Assembly (NCBI RefSeq): GCF_900112025.1
Contig: NZ_FOKL01000006.1
Coordinates: 1-64,000, forward strand
DNA from: Janthinobacterium sp. 344
Lineage (GTDB): Bacteria; Pseudomonadota; Gammaproteobacteria; Burkholderiales; Burkholderiaceae_D
Length of the DNA: 64,000 nucleotides
Direction of reading: 5' to 3'
Numbering within the stretch: the first letter of the stretch is position 1; every line of letters begins with the position of its first letter. Both the position numbers and the translations under genes were made by a program. The notes under the pieces were generated by a model, which was given only the letters and a program-made list of their open reading frames with translations, was not told where the DNA came from and made no database searches. Shown here one piece after another: positions 30,496 to 40,134 of the stretch.

Positions 30496-32484
30496 TTACG
30501 GCAGGTCGGCCGCGATGGCGCTGTTCTTCGGTCCCACGGTGCCCAGGCGCGCCTTCAGCGACTGCGGGCTCTTCTCGAACAGGGCGGCGTAATAGGTGGC
30601 GTTGGCCATCACGTTTTTCACGTAGCCGCGCGTTTCCGTGTAGGGAATCGTCTCGGCGAAGACGGCGCCTTCCAGCGGGCGCGTCATGGTGGCGCGCCAG
30701 ATGCGCAGGCGTCCCGGCCCCGCGTTGTAGGCGGCGCTGGCCAGCACTTGCGAGCCATCGAGGCCGCCGAGCACCATGTTCAGGTAATTCGTGCCCAGCA
30801 AGACGTTGGTGCGCACATCGCTCAGGGTTTCCGTGACGAAATCGGTGAGACCGATCTTCTTGGCCACGTAGCGGGCCGTCGACGGCATCACCTGCATCAG
30901 GCCGGAAGCGCCCACGTGCGACTGCGCATCCATGATGAAACGCGATTCCTGGCGGATCAGGCCATACACCCAGGCCTTATCGAGGCCCAGGGTTTGCGTG
31001 GCCGGATGCATGACGTCGTCGTGCGGCGTCGGGTAGCGTTGCGTGTAGTCCACTTCCAGGCGCGTGCGGTCCGAGGTATTGACCATGCGGTCGAGCACGT
31101 TGTTCTGGCGCGCAAACTCCGCGGCCGCCAGATGTTGCCTGTCCGTCATCGAGCGCAATTCCCAGTTCCACTCGCGCGTGCCTTCGAAGCGCAAGCGCAT
31201 GTTGAAAAATTTCAGCGCCCGCTGCAAGCCCGGATTGGCGGCCATGGCGGCAATTTCCGTCGGCGTGACGGGCTGGCCCGGCGGCGGCAAGACCAGGTGA
31301 TTGCCCAGCTCTTCATTGGCCAGCAAGCCATAGAAATTCGATTGATCGGCAATCGTGCGGTACAGGGCGTCCGCCTGCGCATTCGGACGGCCCGGCGTTT
31401 CCGCCTGCTGCGCGCGCGCCAGCCAGTACACCCAGGTGGGGTCCGCGCGCAGCGAGGCCGGCATGGCCTGGATGCTGGACTTCACCACCGGCCAGTTACC
31501 TTCTCGCAAGGCGATACGCGCCTTCCACTGCATCTGCTCCAGCGTCAACGGGGCGCCATTCGATTTTTGCCAGTATTCAAAGGCTTCCGGCGCCAGCGAA
31601 TACGACGCCTGCAAGGCCAGGTTGGCCCAGCCGATGGCCTGTTCCTGCGCCGTCAGTTGCCCGCTCGCCTTTTGCAAGGCCACCACGCCCAGCTTCAGGG
31701 TACTTTTCGCCATGCGGCCGACGGCCACCAGGTACATCTCATGGTCGGCACGGCTGGCGCCCGCGCCCTTGGCCAGCACCAGGGCCGGCAAGTCGATCGC
31801 TTGCGCCATCTTCGCGTCCGAGGCGCCCAGCAGCAGCGCGATGCGGCGCGCCGGGCCCGTGGCGTTGGTCTGGCCCGCCAGGCGGATCTGCGCCCACAGG
31901 TCGTTCGCGTCGAACTGGCCATTTTGCGCCAGCACGGCGATCAGGCTGCCGCACGCTTCGCCGTAGCCCGGTGGCGACACCAGCAGGTTGCGCGCTTCGG
32001 GCGCCACGTTCTGGCCCTTGGCGGCGCGCGACATCAGCGCATAGCACTTGAGCTGGGTGTCGTCGTCGAGGGCGAATTGCGGGTATTGTTCGTCAAAGAT
32101 GACCCAGTCGCGCTTGCGGCCCAGCTCCAGCAGCCAGTCGTTGCGGAAGCGGTCGGCGATGGCGCTGCCCTTGTAGCGGTTCAGGTAATCGCGAAATTGC
32201 GCTTCGGTCAACTGCCTGATGCGCGGTTTCAGCCGATAATAGTCAACATACGAAGGAATCTGGTAATTCGTCAGGCGTGCAGCATAGAAGTCGGCCTTGT
32301 CGACGTCATCCTTGCGCGCGGCATCGCGCAGCAGCAGGAAGGCATCGTCCTCGCTGCGCGTATCGGGCGCAGGCGGTACGGCGGAAGATGCGGTGGCGGA
32401 CACCTGGGCCAGGGCGGCCAGGGGAGAGATGGCCGATGCAACACACAGCATCGTGCCGGCAATCCATTTCAGTGGGGAAATCAA
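30496..32484 (-). CDS. slt: Soluble lytic murein transglycosylase (Slt70-like)
   Basis: 662 aa. Signal peptide ends near ALAQ (27). A long superhelical U-domain precedes the C-terminal SLT domain with the catalytic Glu (about 512) in LIRQESRF, then GASGLMQVMPSTA and ASAAYNAGPGR. It cleaves the glycan strands of peptidoglycan in the periplasm. The frame starts with TTG at 32484 (MISPLKW), which gives a proper basic signal peptide; the next ATG would remove the basic end. Only 32 bp separate it from the divergent cyclo-ligase gene. Confidence 0.92.
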   Translation of the reverse strand: MISPLKWIAGTMLCVASAISPLAALAQVSATASSAVPPAPDTRSEDDAFLLLRDAARKDDVDKADFYAARLTNYQIPSYVDYYRLKPRIRQLTEAQFRDYLNRYKGSAIADRFRNDWLLELGRKRDWVIFDEQYPQFALDDDTQLKCYALMSRAAKGQNVAPEARNLLVSPPGYGEACGSLIAVLAQNGQFDANDLWAQIRLAGQTNATGPARRIALLLGASDAKMAQAIDLPALVLAKGAGASRADHEMYLVAVGRMAKSTLKLGVVALQKASGQLTAQEQAIGWANLALQASYSLAPEAFEYWQKSNGAPLTLEQMQWKARIALREGNWPVVKSSIQAMPASLRADPTWVYWLARAQQAETPGRPNAQADALYRTIADQSNFYGLLANEELGNHLVLPPPGQPVTPTEIAAMAANPGLQRALKFFNMRLRFEGTREWNWELRSMTDRQHLAAAEFARQNNVLDRMVNTSDRTRLEVDYTQRYPTPHDDVMHPATQTLGLDKAWVYGLIRQESRFIMDAQSHVGASGLMQVMPSTARYVAKKIGLTDFVTETLSDVRTNVLLGTNYLNMVLGGLDGSQVLASAAYNAGPGRLRIWRATMTRPLEGAVFAETIPYTETRGYVKNVMANATYYAALFEKSPQSLKARLGTVGPKNSAIAADLP

Positions 32485-32516
32485 TGTACGACTCTCAATC
32501 TTAACTTGATGGTGAT

Positions 32517-33128
32517 ATGAATAGCGACCCTAGAATAACATGCGATCCGGCTACACGGCCACCCATTGCGCCAGCGGAAAAAGCCAGCCTGCGCAAAGCC
32601 CTGCTGGCGGCCCGGCGCGCCCTGCCCGATAGCACGCGCACGGCCTGGGATGCGGCCATCGCGCAGCGCCTGCTCGCCTGGTGCGCGCAAGAAAACGTCA
32701 AGGAACTGGGCGTGTACTGGCCCCTGCATGGCGAGCCGGACCTGCACGACGCCTATGCGCAGCTGGCCGCGCGCGGCGTGCAGTTAAGCTTGCCGGTGGT
32801 GCTGGAAAAACACGCGCCGCTGGCGTTTTCCAGCTGGACGCCGGGCGAAGCGATGGTCAAAGATGGCATGGGCGTTGCCGTGCCCGCGCAATTGCGCCTG
32901 CGCCCGGCGCCCGCCACCCTGCTCGTGCCCTGCCTCGGTTTTAACGAAGAACGCTACCGGCTCGGCTATGGCGGCGGCTATTACGACCGCACGCTGGCCC
33001 AAACGCCCCGTCCGCGCACGCTCGGCATCGCCTATGCGTGCCTGGCGGCCAGCTTTCCCAACGGCGAATACGACATCGCCCTCGATCACATCGTGACCGA
33101 GGGCGACCTGTACTGTCAGGCGCTGTAA
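32517..33128 (+). CDS. 5-formyltetrahydrofolate cyclo-ligase
   Basis: 203 aa. It turns 5-formyl-THF into 5,10-methenyl-THF using ATP, returning folate to the one-carbon pool. The signature RLGYGGGYYDR and the folate-pocket segment LLVPCLGFNEERY are present. The first 20 residues are not family-like. Divergent from slt and convergent with metF, 10 bp apart. Confidence 0.92.
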   Translation: MNSDPRITCDPATRPPIAPAEKASLRKALLAARRALPDSTRTAWDAAIAQRLLAWCAQENVKELGVYWPLHGEPDLHDAYAQLAARGVQLSLPVVLEKHAPLAFSSWTPGEAMVKDGMGVAVPAQLRLRPAPATLLVPCLGFNEERYRLGYGGGYYDRTLAQTPRPRTLGIAYACLAASFPNGEYDIALDHIVTEGDLYCQAL

Positions 33129-33138
33129 GCCCGAGGGT

Positions 33139-33975
33139 CTACTTCACCAGGCGCTGCCACAAGGCCGTCGTGGCGGCCGCCTGGTTCATGCTATAGAAAT
33201 GCAAGCCTGGCGCGCCGCCTTCCAGCAGGCGTTCGCACAAGCCCGTCACCACATCCAGGCCAAACGCCTTGATGGACGCGCTGTCGTCGCCGAAGCTGGC
33301 CAGTTTCAGACGCACCCAGCGTGGAATTTCCGCGCCGCACATGTCCGAAAAGCGCATCAGTTGCGTGTAGTTGGTGATCGGCATGATGCCGGCCACGATC
33401 GGCACGTTGATGCCCATCTTCTGCGTCTGCTCGACGAACTGGAAATACGCGTCGGCATTGTAGAAGTACTGGGTGATGGCGGCATTGGCGCCGGCCTGCA
33501 CCTTGCGCGCGAAGGCGTTCAGGTCATCCTGCGGCGAACGGGCTTGCGGATGCACTTCCGGATAGGCGGCCACTTCGATATGGAAATGGTCGCCCGTCTC
33601 GGCGCGGATGAATTCCACCAGCTCGTTGGCGTAGCGGAACTCGCCCGAGGCGCCATAGCCGCTGGGCAAGTCCCCCCGTAACGCGACGATACGCTTCACG
33701 CCGGCCGCCTTGAAGTCGGCCAGCACGGCGCGGATCGAGTCGCGCGAGCCGCCCACGCAAGACAGATGGGGCGCGGCTTCCTCGCCGGCCGCCAGGATCT
33801 CGCGCACGGTGTCCAGGGTGCCCTGCTGCGTGGTGCCGCCGGCGCCGAACGTCACCGAAAAATACTTCGGATGCAACTCAGACAACTTGGCACGCGTGGC
33901 GCGCAGTTTTTCCGCCCCTTCCGGGGTTTTTGGCGGGAAAAACTCGATACTGAAGTTATGGGTTGCCATTGTCAT
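33139..33975 (-). CDS. metF: Methylenetetrahydrofolate reductase
   Basis: 278 aa. It reduces 5,10-methylene-THF to 5-methyl-THF, the methyl donor for methionine synthesis. FSIEFFPPKTPEG opens the TIM barrel; TFGAGGTT, ALRGDLPSGYG and AAYPEVHPQA are FAD and folate contacts. Two ATGs lie at 33975 and 33969; both fall inside the 3' end of the upstream small membrane-protein gene, so translation is probably coupled. Last gene of the ahcY-yvlD-metF run. Confidence 0.95.
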   Translation of the reverse strand: MTMATHNFSIEFFPPKTPEGAEKLRATRAKLSELHPKYFSVTFGAGGTTQQGTLDTVREILAAGEEAAPHLSCVGGSRDSIRAVLADFKAAGVKRIVALRGDLPSGYGASGEFRYANELVEFIRAETGDHFHIEVAAYPEVHPQARSPQDDLNAFARKVQAGANAAITQYFYNADAYFQFVEQTQKMGINVPIVAGIMPITNYTQLMRFSDMCGAEIPRWVRLKLASFGDDSASIKAFGLDVVTGLCERLLEGGAPGLHFYSMNQAAATTALWQRLVK

Positions 33976-34312
33976 TACTCAAAAGTAAGGTCGACAAGGC
34001 CCAGGAAATGATGCTGTACAGAATGGCACCACCCACGGCGGACCAGAAACTGGCGACATGGAAACCATCGATCATCTGCGCCACGAGCCAGAACAGGAAG
34101 CCATTGATGATCAGGATGAACAGGCCCAGCGACAAGAACGTCACGGGCAGGGTCAGCAGGATCAGCAGGGGACGGATCAGGGCATTGATCAGCCCCAGCA
34201 CGGCGGCGGCCAGCAGCGCGGTCCAGCCGCTGCTCATCGTCACCGAGTGCATCAGGTAGGGGACGGCAAACAGGGCTGCCGCATTGATAAACCAAATCAG
34301 TAGCAAGCGCAT
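33956..34312 (-). CDS. Small YvlD/phage-holin-type membrane protein
   Basis: 118 aa with four hydrophobic helices, matching the PF04020/YvlD family that annotation pipelines call phage holin family IV. The motif GLINALIRPLLILLTLPVTF is characteristic. There is no phage context, so a lysis role is unlikely; the function is unknown. It is packed between ahcY and metF and overlaps metF by up to 20 bp. Confidence 0.85.
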   Translation of the reverse strand: MRLLLIWFINAAALFAVPYLMHSVTMSSGWTALLAAAVLGLINALIRPLLILLTLPVTFLSLGLFILIINGFLFWLVAQMIDGFHVASFWSAVGGAILYSIISWALSTLLLSNDNGNP

Positions 34313-34383
34313 TTCTCTAGCCTGTCGAAAAAGAGGGGCAAGCCGGCATAGCCGGCCTTTTCAAAGTACACCGATCAGTCTTG

Positions 34384-34499
34384 TTGCCTCAGGAACCGTA
34401 GCAAGCGGATGCGCGGCGTGGCCGAGAAGCGCAGCTGTACGAAGGTACAGCGAGCATCGCCGGCCGCGCCCCGCGCCGCGCAGCAGGTTCCCGAGGCAA
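34384..34499. repeat. Compound palindromic element behind ahcY
   Basis: Outer arms TTGCCTCAGGAACC (34384-34397) and GGTTCCCGAGGCAA (34486-34499) pair at 13 of 14 positions. Inside is a perfect hairpin GCTGTAC-GAAG-GTACAGC (34434-34451), with further GC-rich complementarity between (GGATGCGCGGCG against CGCCGGCCGCG). No T-run follows, so it is not a normal intrinsic terminator. It starts 8 bp behind the ahcY stop codon. Confidence 0.65.
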
Positions 34500-34507
34500 G
34501 CAAGCGA

Positions 34508-35935
34508 TTAATAGCGATAGTGCTCTGGCTTGTAGGGACCTTCCGTGCGCACGCCGATGTAGTCGGCTTGCTCTTGCGTCAGTTCCGTCAACTGCGCATT
34601 CAACTTTTTGAGTTGCAGGCGGGCGACTTTTTCGTCCAGGTGTTTTGGCAGCGTGTACACGCCGACCGGGTAGTTGGCCGTGTTCGCGTACAGCTCGATC
34701 TGGGCGATCGTCTGGTTGGCGAACGACGAGCTCATCACGTACGACGGGTGGCCCGTGCCGCAACCGAGGTTGACCAGGCGGCCTTCGGCCAGCAGGATGA
34801 TGCGGCGGCCCGACGGGAAGATGATGTGGTCGACTTGCGGCTTAATGTTTTCCCACTCGTATTGCTTCAGCGAGGCAACGTCGATTTCATTGTCGAAGTG
34901 ACCAATGTTGCAGACGATGGCCTGGTCTTTCATGCGCGTCAGGTGATCGTGCGTCAAGATATGGTAGTTGCCGGTGCAAGTAACAAAAATGTCGCCGTGT
35001 TCGCAGGCGTAATCCATCGTCACCACGCGGTAGCCTTCCATCGCCGCCTGCAGCGCGCAGATCGGGTCGACTTCCGTCACCCACACTTGCGCCGACAGGG
35101 CGCGCATGGCTTGCGCCGAACCCTTGCCGACATCACCGTAACCGGCGATGACGGCCACTTTACCGGCGATCATCACGTCGGTGGCGCGCTTGATGCCATC
35201 GACCAGCGATTCGCGGCAGCCGTACAGGTTGTCGAACTTCGATTTCGTGACGGAATCGTTCACGTTAATCGCTGGGAAAGCCAGCTTGCCTTCCTTGTGC
35301 ATCTGATACAAACGGTGCACGCCGGTCGTCGTTTCTTCCGTCACGCCGAGGATTTCCGGCAGGCGCTTCGAATACCAGGTCGGGTCGGCCAGCAGGTGTT
35401 TCTTGATCGAGTTGAACAGGCAGATTTCTTCGTCCGAACCGGGGTTGGCCAGCACCGACAGGTCGGTTTCCGCGCGCACGCCCAGGTGCAGCAGCAGGGT
35501 GGCGTCGCCGCCATCGTCGAGGATCATGTTCGAGTAGACCGCCTTGCCGTCCACGTTCGGCCATTCGAAGATGCGGTGCGTGTATTCCCAGTAGTCGTCC
35601 AGCGACTCGCCCTTGACGGCGAAGACTGGCGTGCCGGCGGCGGCGATGGCGGCGGCGGCGTGGTCTTGTGTGGAGTAAATGTTGCACGATGCCCAACGCA
35701 CTTGCGCGCCCAGCGCTTCCAGGGTCTGGATCAGCACGGCGGTCTGGATGGTCATGTGGATGGAACCGGTGATGCGCGCGCCCTTCAAAGGCTGCGCTGC
35801 CGCGAATTCCTCGCGGATGGCCATCAGGCCAGGCATTTCCGTTTCAGCAATCTTGATTTCTTTGTCGCCCCATGCGGCCAAGGTGATATCGGCGATGGTG
35901 TAGTCGTGTTGCGATTTGAGTACGGCGTTCATCAC
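34508..35935 (-). CDS. ahcY: Adenosylhomocysteinase (SAH hydrolase)
   Basis: 475 aa. It splits S-adenosylhomocysteine into adenosine and homocysteine with bound NAD. The NAD loop GYGDVGKG is near residue 258, and the C-terminal KPEHYRY is the conserved tail that closes the NAD site. The start has AGGAGG 7 nt upstream. The leader holds an SAH riboswitch. metK lies upstream on the same strand behind a terminator. Confidence 0.97.
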   Translation of the reverse strand: MMNAVLKSQHDYTIADITLAAWGDKEIKIAETEMPGLMAIREEFAAAQPLKGARITGSIHMTIQTAVLIQTLEALGAQVRWASCNIYSTQDHAAAAIAAAGTPVFAVKGESLDDYWEYTHRIFEWPNVDGKAVYSNMILDDGGDATLLLHLGVRAETDLSVLANPGSDEEICLFNSIKKHLLADPTWYSKRLPEILGVTEETTTGVHRLYQMHKEGKLAFPAINVNDSVTKSKFDNLYGCRESLVDGIKRATDVMIAGKVAVIAGYGDVGKGSAQAMRALSAQVWVTEVDPICALQAAMEGYRVVTMDYACEHGDIFVTCTGNYHILTHDHLTRMKDQAIVCNIGHFDNEIDVASLKQYEWENIKPQVDHIIFPSGRRIILLAEGRLVNLGCGTGHPSYVMSSSFANQTIAQIELYANTANYPVGVYTLPKHLDEKVARLQLKKLNAQLTELTQEQADYIGVRTEGPYKPEHYRY

Positions 35936-35959
35936 GCCCTCCTTTCAGTTGTTGAAAAA

Positions 35960-36028
35960 GGTACGTGAGCGCGGTTGCAGGATATTCCGAGCCTGGCGAA
36001 TTTCTTCGTCGCAACGCTCCTCGGACGG
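35960..36028 (-). promoter_or_regulatory. SAH riboswitch in the ahcY leader
   Basis: On the minus strand the conserved SAH aptamer elements appear in order: CCGAGGAGCGTTGCGAC, a variable hairpin, GCCAGGCTCGG closing the first stem, and CAACCGCGCTCAC, which pairs back to GAGCGTTG to form the pseudoknot. The AGGAGG of ahcY follows about 20 nt later. In the known class, SAH binding raises ahcY expression. Confidence 0.92.
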
Positions 36029-36095
36029 TGGATTTTAACATCGTGCAGGCCGGCGCGCCAGCCTGTTCGCCAGGCATGGCCCCGCAACAACACAT

Positions 36096-36130
36096 AAAAA
36101 AAGCGCCCGCGGCCTGGCGGCCGGGGCGCT
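36096..36130 (-). terminator. Intrinsic terminator of metK
   Basis: On the minus strand AGCGCCC pairs with GGGCGCT around an inner GGCC/GGCC-type stem, followed by TTTTTTT. It lies 20 bp behind the metK stop codon and upstream of the ahcY leader, so the two are separate transcripts. Confidence 0.9.
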
Positions 36131-36149
36131 CATCAGCAAACGGGCTGGA

Positions 36150-37316
36150 TTATTTCAGGCCGGCGGCGTCGCGCAGCAAGGCGACCTTGTCCGTGCGCTC
36201 CCACGTGAATTCCGGCTCTTCGCGGCCGAAATGGCCGTAGGCGGCGCTCTTCTGGTAGATCGGGCGCAGCAGGTCGAGCATTTGCACGATGCCTTTTGGA
36301 CGCAGGTCAAAGTGCGCCAGCACCAGCTTGGCGATTTCCGTATCGGGAATCACGCCCGTGCCTTCCGTGTAGACGGTGATGTTGATCGGCTTGGCCACGC
36401 CGATGGCGTAGCTGACCTGCACCTGGCATTGACGGGCCAGGCCGGCGGCGACGATGTTTTTCGCCACGTAGCGGGCCGCGTAGGCTGCCGAACGGTCGAC
36501 TTTCGACGGATCCTTGCCGGAGAACGCGCCGCCGCCGTGCGGCGCTGCGCCACCGTAGGTGTCGACGATGATCTTGCGGCCGGTCAAGCCGCAATCGCCT
36601 TGCGGACCGCCGATGACGAAACGGCCCGTCGGGTTGACGAGGAATTTCGTGTCGGTCAGCCATTCGCGCGGCAGGATCGGCTTGATGATTTCCTCGATGA
36701 CGGCTTCTTCGATCTGCGCGTGCGAGATTTCCGGCGCATGCTGGGTCGACAGCACGACGGTGTGCACGCCGACCGGGCGGCCATCGACGTAGCGCAGGGT
36801 CACTTGCGATTTCGCGTCCGGACGCAGCCATGGCAGGCGGCCATCCTTGCGCAGCTGCGACTGGCGCTCGACCAGGCGGTGCGCGTAATGGATGGCGGCG
36901 GGCATCAGCTCGGCCGTTTCATCGCAGGCGTAGCCGAACATCAGGCCCTGGTCGCCAGCGCCTTGATCGAGGTCAATGCCAGCACCTTCATCGACGCCTT
37001 GCGCGATGTCCGGCGACTGCTTGTCGTAGGCCACCAGCACGGCGCACCCCTTGTAGTCGATGCCGTATTCCGTATTGTCGTAACCGATGCGTTTGATGGT
37101 TTCGCGCGCAACTTGAATATAATCCACATTGGCGTGCGTGGTAATCTCGCCGGCCAGCACCACCAGACCGGTGTTGCACAAGGTTTCGGCAGCCACGCGG
37201 GCCGCTGGGTCCTGGGTCAGGATGGCGTCAAGGATGGCGTCGGAAATTTGATCGGCAACCTTGTCGGGATGGCCTTCCGAGACGGATTCGGAAGTGAAGA
37301 GATAGTCGTTTGACAT
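36150..37316 (-). CDS. metK: S-adenosylmethionine synthetase
   Basis: 388 aa, normal length. It makes SAM from methionine and ATP. GHPDK (15-19) opens the ATP site; later signatures are [10 protein letters not shown] and [19 protein letters not shown]. The start codon follows CAGGAG. It begins the methyl-cycle cluster with ahcY and metF. Confidence 0.97.
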   Translation of the reverse strand: MSNDYLFTSESVSEGHPDKVADQISDAILDAILTQDPAARVAAETLCNTGLVVLAGEITTHANVDYIQVARETIKRIGYDNTEYGIDYKGCAVLVAYDKQSPDIAQGVDEGAGIDLDQGAGDQGLMFGYACDETAELMPAAIHYAHRLVERQSQLRKDGRLPWLRPDAKSQVTLRYVDGRPVGVHTVVLSTQHAPEISHAQIEEAVIEEIIKPILPREWLTDTKFLVNPTGRFVIGGPQGDCGLTGRKIIVDTYGGAAPHGGGAFSGKDPSKVDRSAAYAARYVAKNIVAAGLARQCQVQVSYAIGVAKPINITVYTEGTGVIPDTEIAKLVLAHFDLRPKGIVQMLDLLRPIYQKSAAYGHFGREEPEFTWERTDKVALLRDAAGLK

Positions 37317-37347
37317 TGCAAGCTCCTGTTTACTATGTGAATGTTCT

Positions 37348-37376
37348 GTCGCAGTAAAGAGGATTTTGCCTGCGAC
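37348..37376 (-). promoter_or_regulatory. Hairpin in the metK 5' leader
   Basis: Perfect 7-bp inverted repeat GTCGCAG/CTGCGAC with a 15-nt loop, 32 bp upstream of the metK start. A candidate -10 (TATAAA) lies further upstream around 37391-37396. I do not recognise a known SAM riboswitch here. Confidence 0.4.
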
Positions 37377-37504
37377 GCTTTAGCGATATTTATATTCCGC
37401 TTCGCAAGTTGTCTATTAACTCAGCGGTTACTGCATACGTGGTATTTTACGCTTCTTAAAAAATTTTGGCACGGCAACACGCCATTCCTGGAAACAGCTC
37501 ATTC

Positions 37505-38374
37505 ATGTTAGTCCCTATTTTCCGCTTTTTATCCCGCTTTCCCTTGCCCGTCCTGCATGGCCTCGGCGCCGCGCTCGGCTGGGTGATTTACGCCATTTCC
37601 CCCTCCTACCGCCGCCGCATGCGCGAGAACATGCAGGGTGCGGGGTTTTCGCAACACTTGCGCGCGGCCGTGGCCGAAGCGGGCAAGAGCGTGCTGGAAC
37701 TGCCCTTCATCTGGTGCGCGCCGGCCGAGCGCGTGGCGCGCCATGCGACGGTGGAAAACTGGGAACTGGTGGAAAAAGCCCTGCAGCACGGCCGCGGCAT
37801 CGTCTTCCTGACGCCGCACCTGGGCTGCTTTGAAATCGTCGCGCAACAGATCGCCCTGCGCACGCCGCTCACCGTGATGTACCGCCCGCCCAAGCGCGCC
37901 GCATTGAAACCGCTGATCGAAGGCGCGCGCGCGCGCGAAAACCTGATGCTGGCGCCGGCCAACATGTCGGGCGTGCGCATCTTCGCCAAATGCCTGAAAA
38001 AAGGTCAGCCCATCGGCCTGTTGCCGGACCAGGTGCCGCAGGAAGGCGAAGGCGTGTGGGCCGATTTCTTCGGCCGCCCCGCCTATACCATGACCCTGCC
38101 GGCCAAGCTGGCGCAGATGGGCGGCGCCGAAGTCATCATCACCTATGCGGAACGCCTGCCAGGCGGACGCGGCTACGTCGTGCACTTCGTGCCGTTCACC
38201 GAATCGCTCGACAGCACCTCGGCCGAGCAGGCGCGCACCATCAACGCGGCCATGGAACAATTGATCGCCCGCAGTCCCGCGCAATACCTGTGGAGCTACA
38301 ACCGCTACAAAGTGCCGCGCGGCGCGCCGCCGCCCACGCCCGCCACGCCCGAGGCAGGCAAGGAGCCGGCATGA
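37505..38374 (+). CDS. LpxL/HtrB-type lipid A acyltransferase, first copy
   Basis: 289 aa. A membrane enzyme that adds a secondary fatty acyl chain to lipid A. One N-terminal hydrophobic helix is followed by the catalytic HX4E motif (TPHLGCFE) and the conserved GLLPDQVPQEGEGVW segment. The ATG at 37505 starts the hydrophobic anchor; an in-frame TTG 39 bp upstream is less likely. It overlaps the next acyltransferase gene by four bases. Confidence 0.9.
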   Translation: MLVPIFRFLSRFPLPVLHGLGAALGWVIYAISPSYRRRMRENMQGAGFSQHLRAAVAEAGKSVLELPFIWCAPAERVARHATVENWELVEKALQHGRGIVFLTPHLGCFEIVAQQIALRTPLTVMYRPPKRAALKPLIEGARARENLMLAPANMSGVRIFAKCLKKGQPIGLLPDQVPQEGEGVWADFFGRPAYTMTLPAKLAQMGGAEVIITYAERLPGGRGYVVHFVPFTESLDSTSAEQARTINAAMEQLIARSPAQYLWSYNRYKVPRGAPPPTPATPEAGKEPA

Positions 38375-39249
38375 GACTGCTGATCGCCTTCATGTGGCTG
38401 CTGCACTGGCTGCCCTTGCCCATCCTCGGCCGCTTCGGCGTGGCCGTCGGCAGCCTGCTGTTCATCGCCATGCCCAAGCGGCGCGACATCGCCCTGACGA
38501 ATTTGCGCCTGTGCATGCCGGAATTGACGGAACAGCAGCGCGTGGCCCTGGCGCGCCAGCATTTTCAGGCGTATTCGCGCAGCGTGTGGGAACGCAGCAT
38601 CCTGTGGTGGGCATCGGAAGAACGCCTGAATCGCCTGATCAAAAAAGTGCCGGCCTTCCCCGGCCAGCAGATCGCCGCCAAGCCCACCATTTTGCTGTGC
38701 CCGCATTTTGTCTGCCTGGACGTGGCCGGCGCCGCCACGGCCATGGAAATTTCCGCCTCGTCGATGTACGTGCAGCAAAAGAACGCCGCCTTCGACAAAG
38801 CCTTGCGCAATGGCCGCTCGCGCTTCAAGCCGCCCAAGCTGTTTACGCGCCAGGACGGCATCAAGACGATTCTGCGCGCCCTGCGCGACGGCTTGCCCTA
38901 CTTTATGCTGCCGGACATGGATTTCGGCGAAAAGGATGCGGAATTCGTGCCCTTCTTCGGCGTGCCGGCCGCCACCCTGACGGCCACGGCGCGCCTGGCG
39001 CTGGCCGCCAAGGCGCAGGTCATTCCCGTCATCGCCACCTTCCTGCCCAACTACCAGGGCTGGAAAGTGACGTATTACCCGGCGTGGGACGACTATCCGG
39101 GCGACGACATCACGGCCGCCACGCGCCGCATGAACGCATTCATCGAAGAACGCGTGCGCGAGGCGCCAGCCGAGTATTTCTGGACGCATAAGCGCTTCAA
39201 GACACGGCCCGAAGGCGAAGCGTCGTTCTATTCCAACCAGCACAAGTGA
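38371..39249 (+). CDS. LpxL/LpxM-type lipid A acyltransferase, second copy
   Basis: 292 aa. Same family as the gene before: N-terminal membrane helix ([15 protein letters not shown]), catalytic HX4D in CPHFVCLD, and the acceptor segment [26 protein letters not shown] lies 6 nt before the ATG, which is coupled (ATGA) to the upstream stop. Two tandem copies probably place the two secondary acyl chains of lipid A; which copy acts where cannot be told. Confidence 0.9.
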   Translation: MRLLIAFMWLLHWLPLPILGRFGVAVGSLLFIAMPKRRDIALTNLRLCMPELTEQQRVALARQHFQAYSRSVWERSILWWASEERLNRLIKKVPAFPGQQIAAKPTILLCPHFVCLDVAGAATAMEISASSMYVQQKNAAFDKALRNGRSRFKPPKLFTRQDGIKTILRALRDGLPYFMLPDMDFGEKDAEFVPFFGVPAATLTATARLALAAKAQVIPVIATFLPNYQGWKVTYYPAWDDYPGDDITAATRRMNAFIEERVREAPAEYFWTHKRFKTRPEGEASFYSNQHK

Positions 39250-39260
39250 TACGCCAGAAC

Positions 39261-40124
39261 ATGAAACTCCACTTTACCAAGATGCATGGCGCCGGCAACG
39301 ACTTCATCGTCATCGACGCCATCAATCAGGCTATCGACTTCACGCCGGCCCAGTGGCAACGCCTGGCCGACCGCCGTTTCGGCATCGGCGCCGACCAGAT
39401 CCTCGTAGTGGAAAAGCCGCGCCTGCCCGGCTGCGACTTCCGCTACCGCATCTATAACAACGATGGCGGCGAAGTCGAGCAGTGCGGCAACGGCGCGCGC
39501 GCCTTCGTCAAGTTCGTCAGCGAAAAGGGCTTATCCGACAAGGCGAGCATCCGCGTCGAAACCATGGCCGGTGTCATTTCGCCGCGCCTGGAGCTCGACG
39601 GCAGCATCACCGTCGACATGGGCGCGCCCGTGCTGGAGCCAGAACTGGTGCCATTCGACGCGGCGGGCTTGCGCGGCGTGGCGCAAGGCACCGATCTGCT
39701 GTGGCCGCTTGACCTGGCCTTGCCGGGCCAGTCCGCCAGCGTACTGGTGTCCGTCGTGTCGATGGGCAACCCGCATGCCGTGCAAGTGGTCGACGATGTC
39801 GAGGCGCAAGACCTGGAAACGTCGGGGCCGCTGATCGAGCATCATCCGCGCTTTCCGCGCCGGGTCAATGCCGGCTACCTGCAGATCGTCGACCGCCACC
39901 ACGTGAAACTGCGCGTGTATGAGCGGGGCGCGGGTGAAACGCTGGCCTGCGGCACGGGCGCCTGCGCCGCCGCCGTGGCCGGCATCCGCCGCGGCTTGCT
40001 CGATTCGCCCGTGCGCGTCAGCGCGCGCGGCGGGGAACTTTCGATCGCCTGGCAAGGCCCGGGCCACCCTGTGCTGATGACGGGTCCGGCCGTGACCGTG
40101 TTCGAAGGCACGATCGAGCTGTAA
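39261..40124 (+). CDS. dapF: Diaminopimelate epimerase
   Basis: 287 aa. It interconverts LL- and meso-diaminopimelate for lysine and peptidoglycan synthesis. The two catalytic cysteines are C75 (EQCGNGAR) and C230 (ACGTGAC). The ATG at 39261 matches the family start ([14 protein letters not shown]); a GTG 15 bp upstream is also in frame. It follows the acyltransferases closely as the third gene of that operon. Confidence 0.96.
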   Translation: MKLHFTKMHGAGNDFIVIDAINQAIDFTPAQWQRLADRRFGIGADQILVVEKPRLPGCDFRYRIYNNDGGEVEQCGNGARAFVKFVSEKGLSDKASIRVETMAGVISPRLELDGSITVDMGAPVLEPELVPFDAAGLRGVAQGTDLLWPLDLALPGQSASVLVSVVSMGNPHAVQVVDDVEAQDLETSGPLIEHHPRFPRRVNAGYLQIVDRHHVKLRVYERGAGETLACGTGACAAAVAGIRRGLLDSPVRVSARGGELSIAWQGPGHPVLMTGPAVTVFEGTIEL

Positions 40125-40134
40125 TCCACTGACG

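Noticed and set aside
33956..34312. Phage holin, hinting at a prophage
   Set aside because: The protein is of the YvlD type and its neighbours are ahcY and metF; no other phage gene is near.
34345..34370. GCCGGC-ATA-GCCGGC as terminator of the yvlD or ahcY genes
   Set aside because: Loop of three bases and no proper T-run on the minus strand; at best a weak pause site.
37317..37460. Known SAM riboswitch before metK
   Set aside because: I could not find the conserved elements of SAM-I or SAM-II; only an unassigned hairpin remains.
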